From: Telopea speciosissima | Taxonomy: Eukaryota; Streptophyta; Magnoliopsida; Proteales; Proteaceae | Length of the DNA stretch: 64,000 nucleotides | Assembly: GCF_018873765.1 (NCBI RefSeq) | Contig: NC_057924.1 | Location: 17,355,542 to 17,419,541, forward strand | Reading direction: 5' to 3' | Shown here: positions 42,753-52,475 of the stretch, one piece after another | How the letters are laid out: every line of letters starts with the position of its first letter | Position numbering within the stretch: position 1 is the first letter of the stretch | Position numbers and translations under genes: made by a program | The notes under the pieces: model-generated | What the model saw: the letters and a program-made list of their open reading frames with translations, nothing else | Databases searched by the model: none | What the model was told of the DNA's origin: nothing

Positions 42753-44315
42753 TCATGAGGGCTGTGGAGAAGAGGAGCATCGCAACGGAGCGCCCCGGCT
42801 CGGACTCCGATCCCGTTCTCTAAGAGGGGAGGTAGCAGCCAGACCCTCCACCGCACATTCAGATGATTCCACTTGCTCCAAAGGTGCAAACCGATTAGGT
42901 TGAGTGGGAACATCCACATGAACCTGATTACCACCAACCTTAATCTTTGATGCAACAACATTTCCATTCATACTAACAACACAATCAGACTGGGAGCCCT
43001 TTGGCAAAGCCAGTGGCTTTTCAGAAGTAACAACCACCATATCATCAGATTTCTTACCCAATTTTAGTACAGACCCTGAACCAAGGGCCAAACCCGAGTC
43101 AAGAGATGGGCCACAGCCTAGAGAACTTTGACCATCAGAAACCATCTTCATCTTAAATGGCTGGGTGGTTACCACTACAGTTGATGATATGGCATTTGCA
43201 CGGCCATTCAAAGGCAATTTAGGAGAAAAAGTCTCCACAATTGGTTTTGTAACCGTTGGTACTTTGGCACCACGTGGTAGAGAAACAACCGCCCCAAGCA
43301 ACGATCCTGGTGCAGTCTTCTCCATCGCTGCAGGCGACTTAGAACCACCACCGCTGGCAAGCACCGTCTGAGTTTCAACATTACCTGTAAGACCAGTAAC
43401 ATCCAGTGGACGCTTTCCACGTGAAAGCCACCGGCTTGGAGTGATCCAAGGATCTTCAACTTGCATCGCATCTCCATTAGAACGCTCTTCTGAAACATTA
43501 CGAGCAATAGCAGCAACAGTACAATCCTTATCAACATGGCCAAAAACACTACAAACCGAGCACAAAGGAGGGTGCCAATCATAATTAACGGACTGTTCAA
43601 TGATAGTGCCATCATCCAACGCTATAGGAATAGTGGATGGCAAACCATCTACAGCTTTAAACGAGACACACAGCCGGGCAAAAGATATTCGTTCACGTAG
43701 CATTGTCCTACTGTCCACACAAATTGGGTGTCCTAAGACACTTGTTATTCTTCCCAATGACTGTGAACCCCTGAAGATTAAGGCCATAGAACCTAACGCA
43801 CAAAGGCAACTCAGTCTCTTCCCTCTTGGTGAGTGAAACGTCAGGGGACCATGGCCGCAGTACCAATGGTCGTGAACCAAGGCTCCAAGGCCCCTCATCC
43901 AAAATTTGGTGACTAAGACCAACACCCTGAAAATCGAAAATAAGATCCCACTCTCAAGACCAAAGACTTCCACCGCACCCACATGACTCCATTTTTCATT
44001 AACAAAACGCTTCATAGATGTGAAGGTTGGCTTGGGGCCAAAAACGTAACCAACCAAAGCCGATTCCCATTGATCTTTCTCATCTGCCAAGTCATCCACA
44101 GTGCATTGTCCTACCTTCTTTCCATTGACAATTGCAGGTTCTACATAAGGCAATTCACTTCCTCCAACCTTAACTTTCTCACTGGGGAATAAACTTGCCC
44201 ACGTACGTTGTCTAGGATTACGCTGCCCATTGCCCACTGAAGCAACAGGCGAAGACCTAGTGTTGTGGGCCACCGACAGTGAGACTCCGACGGCCATGAA
44301 CAAAATCGAAAACAT
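42753..44315 (-). CDS. LINE ORF1 protein (DUF4283 / zinc-knuckle, gag-like)
   Basis: 520 codons with no stop. The ATG is at 44315, though a second Met at about 44297 (MAVGVSLS) may be the native start. It has a DUF4283-like N-terminal half and a zinc knuckle CSVCSVFGHVDKDC (CX2CX4HX4C) near residue 255-270. ORF1 proteins bind LINE RNA. Between about 43900 and 43740 the long frame departs from the family: the expected GPWSLGSRPLVLRPWSPDVS stretch lies in another frame (43708-43902). Two compensating frameshifts therefore replace part of the DUF4283 domain with unrelated residues. It is a transposon protein and probably defective. Confidence 0.8.
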   Translation of the reverse strand: MFSILFMAVGVSLSVAHNTRSSPVASVGNGQRNPRQRTWASLFPSEKVKVGGSELPYVEPAIVNGKKVGQCTVDDLADEKDQWESALVGYVFGPKPTFTSMKRFVNEKWSHVGAVEVFGLESGILFSIFRVLVLVTKFWMRGLGALVHDHWYCGHGPLTFHSPRGKRLSCLCALGSMALIFRGSQSLGRITSVLGHPICVDSRTMLRERISFARLCVSFKAVDGLPSTIPIALDDGTIIEQSVNYDWHPPLCSVCSVFGHVDKDCTVAAIARNVSEERSNGDAMQVEDPWITPSRWLSRGKRPLDVTGLTGNVETQTVLASGGGSKSPAAMEKTAPGSLLGAVVSLPRGAKVPTVTKPIVETFSPKLPLNGRANAISSTVVVTTQPFKMKMVSDGQSSLGCGPSLDSGLALGSGSVLKLGKKSDDMVVVTSEKPLALPKGSQSDCVVSMNGNVVASKIKVGGNQVHVDVPTQPNRFAPLEQVESSECAVEGLAATSPLRERDRSPSRGAPLRCSSSPQPS

Positions 44316-44593
44316 AAACCACTAACAGTTACAGAAGACTATTCGCAAACAGTTGCAGAGCACTATTCACATTTTAATTTTCGAAGCATCTTATTGTTAT
44401 TATTAAGTAAGCTTGTGTGTCCATTTGCATCTCATTAGCTTTAATCTTTCCAAACACTGGTCTAGATTGTGATGGTAATCTCCTTGTCCCTTAACCCTTG
44501 CATTGCTTCATAAATAAGTTATTATGTTCTTTGGATTATCTGGATTGAATTATTTTAAAGAACTTCGATCTTAGAGAATAATATTTTTTTTTT

Positions 44594-44742
44594 GGCAAAA
44601 AGAATGGCCTATGCCAGTACTCCCATGAGTCTCTCTTTCCTCCTCATATGAAAAAACACATTGGCCCCCTTTTTTGAGGAGGAGAGAGATAGAAACTTGG
44701 GATTGTTGGCGTAGGCCACACACCCGACAGAAACTAGTTCAC
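44594..44742. mobile_element. Palindromic MITE, m1-related (unit D)
   Basis: GGCCTATGCCAGTACTCCCATG...TTGGCGTAGGCCACACACCC. Same position as in the other units. Confidence 0.75.
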
Positions 44743-44751
44743 ATTTTGTTT

Positions 44752-44918
44752 GGGAAGGATAGGGTATGCTAGCGGTATGCCATATGCTAGCACAATACGT
44801 GTCTATCTCTCTCTTCCACCCTTTGAAATGACTCCCTTACCCCTCAAAGGGAGGAAAAGAGAGATAACCAAATAGGGTGCTAGCATATGGTATACCGCTA
44901 GCATACTTAGCCTTTTCC
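44752..44918. mobile_element. Fold-back MITE, family m2 (complete, unit D)
   Basis: Both arms present, as at 25484-25650. Confidence 0.75.
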
Positions 44919-45144
44919 CATTTTTTTTAAGGAAGTTGCATTATTTCCTATACTTTTTTATTTTTCTTAAGACAGCGACGAGGTTTCATGGTGTATATTA
45001 TTGTACATACATCACATGCTACATGCCTTACTTCATAACCACGATTGGTGATAAACTAATAATCAAAAGAAAGAGAAGTTTATAAAATTCTCTTCCCTTC
45101 ATATTATTCCTATGTTTATTTGCTATAGGAGATCCTTTTGTTCT

Positions 45145-46530
45145 TTATTATTATTCTTTTTTCTGGGCTAGTGACTTCTTACCATCTTCAAAATGTCTTA
45201 AAATTATGGGAAGCAGTTTTCTGTATGGGAGTGTGGCCTACACTAGCACTCCTATGTGTCTATCTCTCTCCTCCTTAAAATAAAAGGGTAGAGGTGTCTT
45301 TTCACATAGGGAGGAGAAAGATAGACTCATGGGAGTGTTGGCGTAGGCCACACTCCCGGACAGAGAACTTTTTCCCTGAAATTATTAACAAATCTCAACA
45401 CCACACAATCACCAACTAAAGATAGGTTATGAATTTGTTTTCACAATCTTTTGAGTTATTTATTATGGACCTGGTACAAGATAAATTAAGACACAAGCAA
45501 ACCTCAATCCTAATGGAGATTTTGTGATAATATCTACAGTCCTGGCATCCTCATCCAAAAATCAAAATGGCAGAGTGATCATCGAGCAACTCTTTATGGA
45601 AGAAGCTCGCTCATATAAAATTGCACATTAATCCTTTGAGTCGATTTAAGCAAACAAACCAATTCCCAGATTCTTAGATCGATTGTTTCAGATCTAAGAG
45701 AGAACTGCTAAAACTTTTGGGACTGCAAGTACCGCTCATGAGAGGGAATAGCAAATAAAAACTCAAATAATGGAAAAAAATAGAAGAAGATCAGGTAGCC
45801 ATGATATCCTAGTCGCCCATCAACAGAAGGGAAGGATTTGCCCATCAAATCCATTGAGGGCCCTTTCTCTATTCCAAAACTATAAAACCATTATTCCATT
45901 TCTCAAGCAATTGATTTTTTATTTGTTTGTGTCTGAGGCCCCTATTCAAAAGCACAACAGGTTGTTCATGATGTTATTTTCAGAGAAGTTCAAAATGGAA
46001 TTGCTTTGTTTATTGCTTGTATGAAAGGTGTTTGATGAAATGTGTTAGTATGTATGTACCACCTCGTGCCTACGAATGGTATACATTATTGTGATGCACT
46101 AATTATTTCACCAGCATTAGAAAATCAAGAATAGATTTTAGTTAGACATGTGCCAAACAACATTCCCATTCTATGTGAGGAATGCATTCTCCATCTTGAG
46201 AATGAGAATGTGTATTCTAAGAATGGGAATGCATATATACCAAACACAATCTTAAATTTAATTGGTTAGAATTTGTAACCTAAAGGGTGTAGCTCAATTG
46301 GCAAGGGTGTTAGGAATTAATAACGTAACAGAACAACAATTTATAAACAAAAAACGAAACAGGAGATTTTTTTTTTTTGTGAGAAGGAGAACTGCTTCTA
46401 TTTATGTATACTTAAGTATATCTCTCTGTATAGGTATACACATTCACAAATTCACAATCCGTAACAAGAAAAAACCTCTCTCAACCTCTCTCATCGACAA
46501 ATCCCATCTTCTCTCATTGACGAATCCCCT
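45145..46530. repeat. DMP array, block v of unit D
   Basis: Matches 27468-28903. It contains an m1 MITE at 45208-45376 that unit A lacks, and lacks the M1 and hAT insertions that unit A has. No gene. Confidence 0.8.
45208..45376. mobile_element. Palindromic MITE, family m1 (copy 5)
   Basis: GGGAAGCAGTTTTCTGTATG...GAGAACTTTTTCCC. Flanks are TAAAATTAT (45199-45207) and TGAAATTAT (45377-45385), 9 bp with one mismatch. Confidence 0.85.
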
Positions 46531-47240
46531 CAAACAACAGAAACAAACTACTCTCCGTTAACCATAAGAACAGTGAGTTCCAGTTTACCCTTTTCAATTT
46601 TCATGCTAAATTCATCCAATTTGAACACATTTTCTGGAATTTCTGGCAATGTTGCTAGATTCACCTTTAGTTATGATGGTAGTATTGCCTTTGATAGTAA
46701 CATTGATGTCATCCTTACATAAACCTGGCATGGGGATAAATAGAGTTAATTGTCCTTAAATTTAATTAGCTTGAATTTGTAACCCCAAGGATGTAGCTCA
46801 ATTGTCAAGGGTGTTAGGAATTAATAACGCAACAGAATAATAATTTGTAAAAAAAAAATGAAACAGGAATTTTTTTTTTTTTTGAAAATAAGAACTGCTT
46901 TTATTTATGTATACTTAAATATACCTCTTTGTGTAGGTATACACATTCACAAATTTACAATCTCTAACAAGAAAAACCTCTCTCATTGACAAATCCCCTC
47001 AAACAATAAAAACAAACTACTCTCCGTTAACCATAGGAATAGTGAGTTCCAGTATACCCTTTTCAACTTTCACACTAAATTTATCCAATTTGAACACATT
47101 TTCTAGAAAGCAGATGGTAGACTCATATTTTCTAGCAATGTTGCCAGATTCACCTTCAGCCATGAAGGTAGTATTGCCTTTGACAGTAACATTGATGTCG
47201 TCCTTACATAAACCTGGCATGGGGATAAACAGAGTTATCC
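46248..47240. repeat. Tandem duplication of the sHSP 3' region, ~490-500 bp x 2
   Basis: 46248-46748 and 46749-47240 share AAATTTAATT(G/A)G(C)TT.GAATTTGTAAC, GTGTAGCTCAATTG, GTTAGGAATTAATAACG, a T-rich run, a TATGTATACTTAA(G/A)TATA block, CTCTCCGTTAACCATA and the end of the small heat-shock gene. Confidence 0.8.
46548..46748 (-). pseudogene. Small heat-shock protein, truncated tandem copy
   Basis: Contains only the end of the alpha-crystallin domain (equivalents of IPMPGLCKDDINVTVKGNTT and FKLDEFSMKIEKG), with an internal deletion and altered codons relative to 47017-47240. No start. A relic of the local tandem duplication. Confidence 0.8.
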
Positions 47241-47529
47241 CCTTCCCCGTAACCTTAATGGGACTGTAAATCTCCAAAAACGTCTTTATTGTCATGATTT
47301 TCACTTTAATCACTTTGGTAGTCGGGTCCTTGGTCGAATTAAAAAGGTGAAATAAATCCGCCATCCCATCAGAATACCATTCAGGATTATAATTGGCTGC
47401 CCAATCAGAGCGGCTCCCTTCAGTGGCGGAGGGAGGACTCTCTAGATTAGTGCTTGGTACTAGGCCGATCACATTATTGTGATCACCACTAGAGAATAAC
47501 CTAGCACCAGACGTTATTGGGATGATCAT
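47017..47529 (-). CDS. Small heat-shock protein (HSP20/alpha-crystallin), organelle-type, possibly degenerate
   Basis: 170 codons, ATG at 47529. The C-terminal half is an alpha-crystallin domain: FIPMPGLCKDDINVTVKGN (about residues 100-118), then ARKYESTICF and FKLDKFSVKVEKGILELTIP. It resembles the 'MPGL.KEDVKV...NGVLKVVVPK' pattern of plant mitochondrial/plastid sHSPs, which are ATP-independent holdases. The N-terminal region contains SGARLFSSGDHNN and YNPEWYSDGMADLF. The protein stops at PMVNGE, shorter than the usual ER...V.V tail. The upstream DNA is a minisatellite that includes the present start codon, so the original targeting sequence may be disrupted; an alternative start at 47821 (MILTQFSLRVLPFGARR) looks like a mitochondrial presequence but is out of frame or interrupted. 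Confidence 0.7.
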   Translation of the reverse strand: MIIPITSGARLFSSGDHNNVIGLVPSTNLESPPSATEGSRSDWAANYNPEWYSDGMADLFHLFNSTKDPTTKVIKVKIMTIKTFLEIYSPIKVTGKGITLFIPMPGLCKDDINVTVKGNTTFMAEGESGNIARKYESTICFLENVFKLDKFSVKVEKGILELTIPMVNGE

Positions 47530-47800
47530 ATTAGAGTGACCATCGATCCTCTTGGCCTAGAGGGTAATACAGATGCTAATGGGATGATCATATCAGAGTG
47601 ACCATAGATCCTCCTAGCCCCAGAGGCCAATGGGAAATGACCGAGCACAAACAAATGACCTGGACAATCATATCAGAGTGACCATCGATCCTCCTAGCCC
47701 CAGAGGCTAATGGGAAATGATCGAGCACAGGCAAATGACCTGGGATGATCATATCAAAGTGACCAACGATCCTCCTAGCCCCAAAGGGCAAAACTCTCAG
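47520..47800 (-). repeat. Minisatellite at the 5' end of the sHSP gene, ~4 units
   Basis: Units share, on the minus strand, GGGGCTAGGAGGATCGATGG, TCACTCTGATATGATCATCC and, in two of them, GGTCATTTGCCTGTGCTCG. The copies read in frame as SGARRIDGHSDMI-like peptides. The gene's own ATGATCATC start is part of the last unit. Confidence 0.8.
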
Positions 47801-47839
47801 GGAAAACTGTGTCAAAATCATTTGAAGAAATGTAAAACG

Positions 47840-48115
47840 TTAAAGAAAAAAGAGATAACACACACACAGAACACAGATTTACGTGGTTCACCCAAGATCG
47901 GTTACATCCACGGCCGAGTGATAACCAGAGCTTCCCCTATTCCGATGAAGAAATTACAAACCCCAAACGCATCCCCTTACAAGATAACCCCTATATATAG
48001 CATCTTGGCAGTACAATATAGAAAAATCATAATCTCCGAAAATACAAAATTGCCTCCAATATAAATGGCTCCCAAAAATATTTGGGTCAGCCCCCCGATA
48101 TTGGGGAAGAATCAT
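47840..48115 (-). mobile_element. LTR-like sequence upstream of the sHSP gene
   Basis: The minus strand reads a TATATAGGGG TATA-like stretch (about 47990-48000), then CACTCGGCCGTGGATGTAAC, CTTGGGTGAACCACGTAAAT and a TGTGTGTGTTATCTC end. This is the usual R-U5 style of plant copia LTRs. Neither end could be fixed. It has the same orientation as the sHSP gene. Confidence 0.45.
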
Positions 48116-48325
48116 TAGTACTTCATAGATTAAGTTGAGTTCAGACTTCATCAATAACAAATGAAGCATGCATAAATCGACAAGCATCTTGAATTCGACT
48201 CTCTTTACCTCTTTGGGCTAACCCCACGACTTCTATGGTTCTCATAGGATCCAGAACTGACTTGGTGCTCATATGTAGGGACATATGCATGTGCATGAGG
48301 GAATAGAGGGGCAGAAGGTCTAAAC

Positions 48326-48447
48326 ACCCTTTTTTGAAAAAAGGAATCGATCTTAAAAAATCAAATATCTTTATTGATAGCCCTGAACACCCTTTTTTTA
48401 AAAAAGGAATCGATCTTAAAAAATCAAATATCTTTATTGATAGCCTC
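48326..48447 (+). repeat. Near-perfect tandem duplication, ~62 bp x 2
   Basis: AACACCCTTTTTT, AAAAAAGGAATCGATC and ATATCTTTATTGATAGCC are repeated with one change in the T-run. Confidence 0.85.
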
Positions 48448-49094
48448 TTCCATCCATGGCACTTGTGGCTTGTTGTAGAACATGGACTGATTGATTTAGT
48501 TTTACAAGCCCTAGTTATAGCAATGGAAAATATAACTATTGGAAGAATAATCCCATATCTGTTATCCTTTAGATCTTCTGTCTCCTCATTTATCTATGAG
48601 TCCTTCCATCCGAAAGTTTGAGTTTGGGTTGAAAACTTTACACTACCCATGGCTTAAACTCCGAAATTTGATCCCAGATCTATCTCGACTGACTCCAATT
48701 GAGATCGGCATGCATTGGCCTAAATCGGTCCAATTTTGGATTTCCCCACCCTTGTCGGCCACAGTCCCTCACCCTCCATGCCCATGTTGCAACACTTGCT
48801 GCGCCCTGACCCTACTCCCTACAACTACCCTAGCAATATGTCTTCTACCCTTTTTAATCATCTACCGTGTATGTACTAGAAAAAAGTCGCCTAGTGGGAG
48901 TTCACCTCTCACACAAAACACTGTATGATGATGTTGAGGGTTCGGATATTCAAGACGGTGGTGGCATTGTTGTTGGAAGTTGGATTGTTGTACTTGATGT
49001 TGGTGGCGAATGTGTTGTCCATGGAGGGGTCAAGGGTGGGTAGAGGCACTTGGTGGAGGAGGGGCAGTGGTCGATGCCAATCGTATGGCCATTG
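48448..49094. other. Non-coding, no gene seen
   Basis: Includes a G/T-rich stretch at 48930-49075. The open frames here resemble nothing known. Confidence 0.4.
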
Positions 49095-51040
49095 GAGAGT
49101 AAAATGACTTCGATGATATCAAATTACTTAAGGGACAATTTCTTAGATCTACTAGATAAGAAAGGAAATTACAAGATAAGTAGGTTTCAAATTTGTTTTA
49201 CATCCAATTTCTGGAAATCCAAGTTCCTCTCCCATGTAGGTAAAGAAGTTTTATTAAAGTCGATTGTTTTTTCAATGTCAAATTATGCTTTTATGTATTT
49301 CAAGTTACCGGTTTCTTATCATAAGCATCTACATCAAATTGCATCCAATTTATTTTGGGGAGAAAAGAATTGTAAGTTAAAGATGCATTGGATTTCTTGG
49401 GACCGTCTATGACAGTCGAAAGAGAAAGGTGGACTGGGGTTTTGAGATCCTTCTTGTCATAATAGAGCATTACTGCCTAAAATTATTTGGCGTCTTTGGT
49501 CAGATGAGACTAGTTTAATGGCCAGTTTTTTAAGTCCATTTGTTATCTACATACAAATTTGCTTCAGGAAAAAGAAAGGAACCAACCAAGGTGGGGCTGG
49601 AAGAGTATTTTGGAGGGTTTGGATGTGCTCAAAAGAGGGCTATGTTGGTGCATAGGAGATGGTGCTTTTCTTGACATTTGGAATGATGTCTGGATCCCTA
49701 CAAATAAGGGTTTTAAGGTCAGTACTCCATGCCCAATGTCTCCTACTATTCGCAAAGTGGTTGATTTCATTGACCAGGATAACATGACATGGAATACCGA
49801 TCTATTGCACTATTTATTTTCTTCATTTGATGTGGATAATATATTGAAGATACAACTACCATTATTTCCTCATGGGGATAAGCTTGAATGGATGGCATCA
49901 AAAAATGGTTTCTTTTTTTTGTTAAGAGTGCCTATAATCTTGTTGCATCCAATTTATCCAATGAGAGATCATTTGCAGATTCAACATCAAAGACGCATTC
50001 ATGGTCGGATGCTTTGGAGGATGTTTGGAAGAAAATTTGGAGCACAAACACTACCAAAGATCCAGTGTTTCTTGTGGAGATCGTGTGCCACAAGAGTGGC
50101 AATAGCTAATGCTCTTCGTCATCGTCGTATTAATGTAGACAATGGCTGTATACGTTGTGGGAAGAGCGAAACAATTTCACATATATTGTTGGGTTCTGAC
50201 TTCGCTCGGGCTACATGGTTTGGGAGTGCTTTGGGGATTTCCCTTCCACCAGGAGATGAACCAACACTATGGCAATGGATCAAAGGATGGGATTTTGTTT
50301 CTCAAGAAAAGAGAGTTCGTTGGGATTCTTGCCATGCATCTTTCATCTATTGGATGCTATGGAAAGCCCGAAATGATCAAGTTTTTGGTCGTCGAAATTG
50401 GTCGCCTGAAGAGATAATAGAAGCTTCCTTCTTGGCTTTCCAAGAATTTTGGAATTCCTTTCCTTCCCCAGGATCCCCAGGATCACAGCAACAACCTCAA
50501 TCCTTACAGCCTTTGATTGTTTTGAGATGGTTTGCCCCTGCACCAGGTATGGTTAAAATAATTGTGATGCAAGTCTGATCCCCAACACATCAATTGGAGG
50601 TTTAGGTGTAATTTGTCGGGATTTTAGAGGATATCCTCTCCATACTGTTTCAATTCCAGCAACGTTTTCTGTTGTCGCAGCTGGTGAAGCCATGGCCATC
50701 CGCTCATCATTGCTACATGTGCTCTCAGAAGGGCTTGAGAAGGTGGTTGTTGAGTCGGATAGCAAAGACGTGTCTCCTACTTGTAGAAGGGAATTACTTC
50801 TTCTCCATGAAGTCTGAGAGCTATATTAGGGGATATCATATTTCTATGAAGTTACTTTGTTAGTTGTATTTTCACTTTTGTTCCAAGGTAGAATAATAGC
50901 TTGGCTGACTCTCAAGAAAAGAGGGCCCTATCGGTGACGTGTACGATGGTGTGGCCTATTTCCAATCCATGGTTGCATGATTTGTGTAATACTCAGCCAT
51001 GAGTTTCTCACGTTATCATTAATAGTATTTTCTTATAAAA
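49095..51040 (+). pseudogene. L1-type LINE ORF2, 3' half, degenerate
   Basis: The end of reverse transcriptase (WKSKFLSHVGKEVLLKSI, FKLPVSYHKHLHQI, NLFWGE) is at 49095-49412, then SKEKGGLGF with two in-frame TGA codons. The region before the zf-RVT domain follows (GDGAFLDIWNDVWIP, VKSAYNLVAS). The zinc-binding zf-RVT domain itself (CFLWRSCATRVAIANALRHR, CIRCGKSETISHILL) comes next, then the start of RNase H (WFAPAPGMVKI) continuing to about 50860 in broken frames. A frameshift at the T-run near 49915 is reversed near 50050. The 3' end has AATAGTATTTTCTTATAAAA before a short A-run at 51040. 5'-truncated and dead. Confidence 0.85.
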
Positions 51041-51373
51041 AAAATTTGTTTTATATCCACTATTTTTCATTTTGAGAAGATTTAATATGGTCTATGCTAG
51101 AAAATGTTCAAACTCACAATCTTGTTAAATGGGCTCTTTACCCTCGTTGTAAACTCTGAGCCCAATATAGCCTAAGCTGCACTTTCCAGGCCTAGGACTA
51201 AGTTTGGCCAAGTTGGTCTAAGGCCTCGGTTTGAATCTAGCCTACCCCACTCCATTATATATAATAACTATATATAGGGTAGTTAGCTATATAACAATGG
51301 AGGGTGCTGTTTTGGAAAATCACAAGATAAATTTGAGTTATCCATTTTTAAGGTTCTTTTAATATAAAACCAT
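51041..51373. other. Non-coding, no gene seen
   Basis: Short AT-rich spacer between the LINE end and the SINE. Confidence 0.5.
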
Positions 51374-51455
51374 GAGGGGTGGGTCTTGGTGCAACGGTAA
51401 AGATGCTCCATTGTGACCAAGTGGTCACGGATTCGAGTTTGAAAACAGCTTCTTT
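51374..51455 (+). mobile_element. Au-type SINE, 5' half
   Basis: GAGGGGTGGGTCTTGGTGCA, then ACGGTAAAGATGCTCC, then the GTGGTCACGGATTCGAGTT region. The RNA polymerase III A box (TGGTGCAACGG) and a diverged B box (GGATTCGAGTT) are visible. The downstream half of the Au element is absent, so it is truncated. Confidence 0.8.
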
Positions 51456-52265
51456 AACTTTCATCTGTGATGCAGGACAACTGGCAGCCTTGGACCGACA
51501 TCCGTCACTTCTTCGCAGAGGCTGGAGGTGGTGAGGTGATTTTTGCTTAAAGAAACTTTCTTCCTACAACAGAAGCCGTCTCAAACATGCAAAAACTGCA
51601 CTCTCTCCAATGGCAAGATGGGGGTTATCATCATCAACTTGAAGCTTATCCCAACAACACATTGAGATAATGGAGCTTCATGTAACCATGACATTATTTT
51701 AACTGGCTTGAATTTGTAAAGGAATTCAATCTTCACACTTGCATTTAATGACTGGTTTCCTTACATTAAAGCTGCCTTCCTTTTCTGTTTTCAGTTAAGA
51801 GGGAGATTGATGGGTTAATAAAATGCATGTCTATACAACTTGCCTGTGGGATGCCCATTTGCAAGGTCAATGAGTTCTGAAAATTTAGGGGACATTTAGA
51901 GACTGGATTAAAAAAAAAATTAATAACTGATTAAGAACTATTTTTATAATTTAGTAGATAGACATCTAATGATGTAAACCGATAAAGAATCTTTGGGGAT
52001 TTGAAGGTTTTTAAATTGAATAGCTAGGAATCAAGTAGCAGGTAGATGGGTTTATTATCCCCTCAACTACTTGGATTTTAAATAATCATTTTCTTAATGA
52101 GCTTTAGATGTGGCTGATGTAGCTGAGGTATGTTGTAGATAGTTCTGCATGGTTCCTTGTAAACAATAGAATTATGGGAATAGGTATGTATAACATACAT
52201 GTTAAGTAAGACACCCTAATATAATGGGGGCATTTAAACTGATATGCTACAAGCTTATGGAGTCA
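51456..52265. other. Non-coding; contains one copy of a dispersed duplication
   Basis: About 51870-52250 is similar to 61800-62260 (GAATAGCTAGGAATCAAG, CATTTTCTTAATGAG.TTTAG, ATGTGGCTGAT(G/C)TAGCTGAG, GGTTCCTT). No gene. Confidence 0.6.
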
Positions 52266-52269
52266 ACGA

Positions 52270-52475
52270 CAAGAGCACAGCCCGATCCGGATCCTCTACT
52301 TCTGAGCTGCCCCTGCGCCATGCGCCCTAGACTCAGCAAGGCGGTAAGACCGCCTTACCCCAGCTCGGGTAAGGCACTCGGGCAGGGGTAGGGTGGTCTT
52401 TTTGCTGTCTCGTTGTATCTGGGACGCACACGGCAGTAGGGGCAGCTCGGCAGTAGAGGACCCTGACGCTCAGCC
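52270..52475. mobile_element. GC-rich palindromic MITE
   Basis: Arms GATCCTCTACTTCTGAGCTGCC and GGCAGCTCGGCAGTAGAGGA, with an inner GGCGGTAAGACCGCC. It is related to the half element that abuts DMP copies A, B and D. Confidence 0.65.

Larger units (their letters stand above)
42250..44398 (-). mobile_element. L1-type LINE, internally deleted, with target duplication
   Basis: The element proper is 42260-44388 on the minus strand. The target duplication TCTTATTGTT is at 42250-42259 and 44389-44398, and a poly-A tail (T run) is at 42260-42276. Unit A (about 25024) shows the empty site. It keeps ORF1 (42753-44315) and a stub of ORF2 (endonuclease start joined to the C-terminal tail). Most of ORF2, including reverse transcriptase, is missing. 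An m1 MITE is inserted in its 3' UTR (42305-42472). Confidence 0.88.
44399..45144 (-). repeat. DMP array, block w of unit D, distal part
   Basis: Continues the w block beyond the LINE. It holds the m1-related MITE (44594-44742) and a complete m2 (44752-44918), and matches 25035-25860. Confidence 0.8.

Noticed and set aside
42554-42903. Plus-strand frames over the LINE
   Set aside because: They are antisense to ORF1/ORF2, which show conserved protein motifs on the minus strand.
19960-46530. CRISPR-like or satellite array interpretation of the regular repeats
   Set aside because: The repeats are multi-kilobase gene-containing units and dispersed MITEs, not short direct repeats with spacers, and the genome is a plant nuclear genome.
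48925-49107. 60-codon hydrophobic plus-strand frame
   Set aside because: It lies in G/T-rich DNA before the LINE and matches no LINE or host domain.
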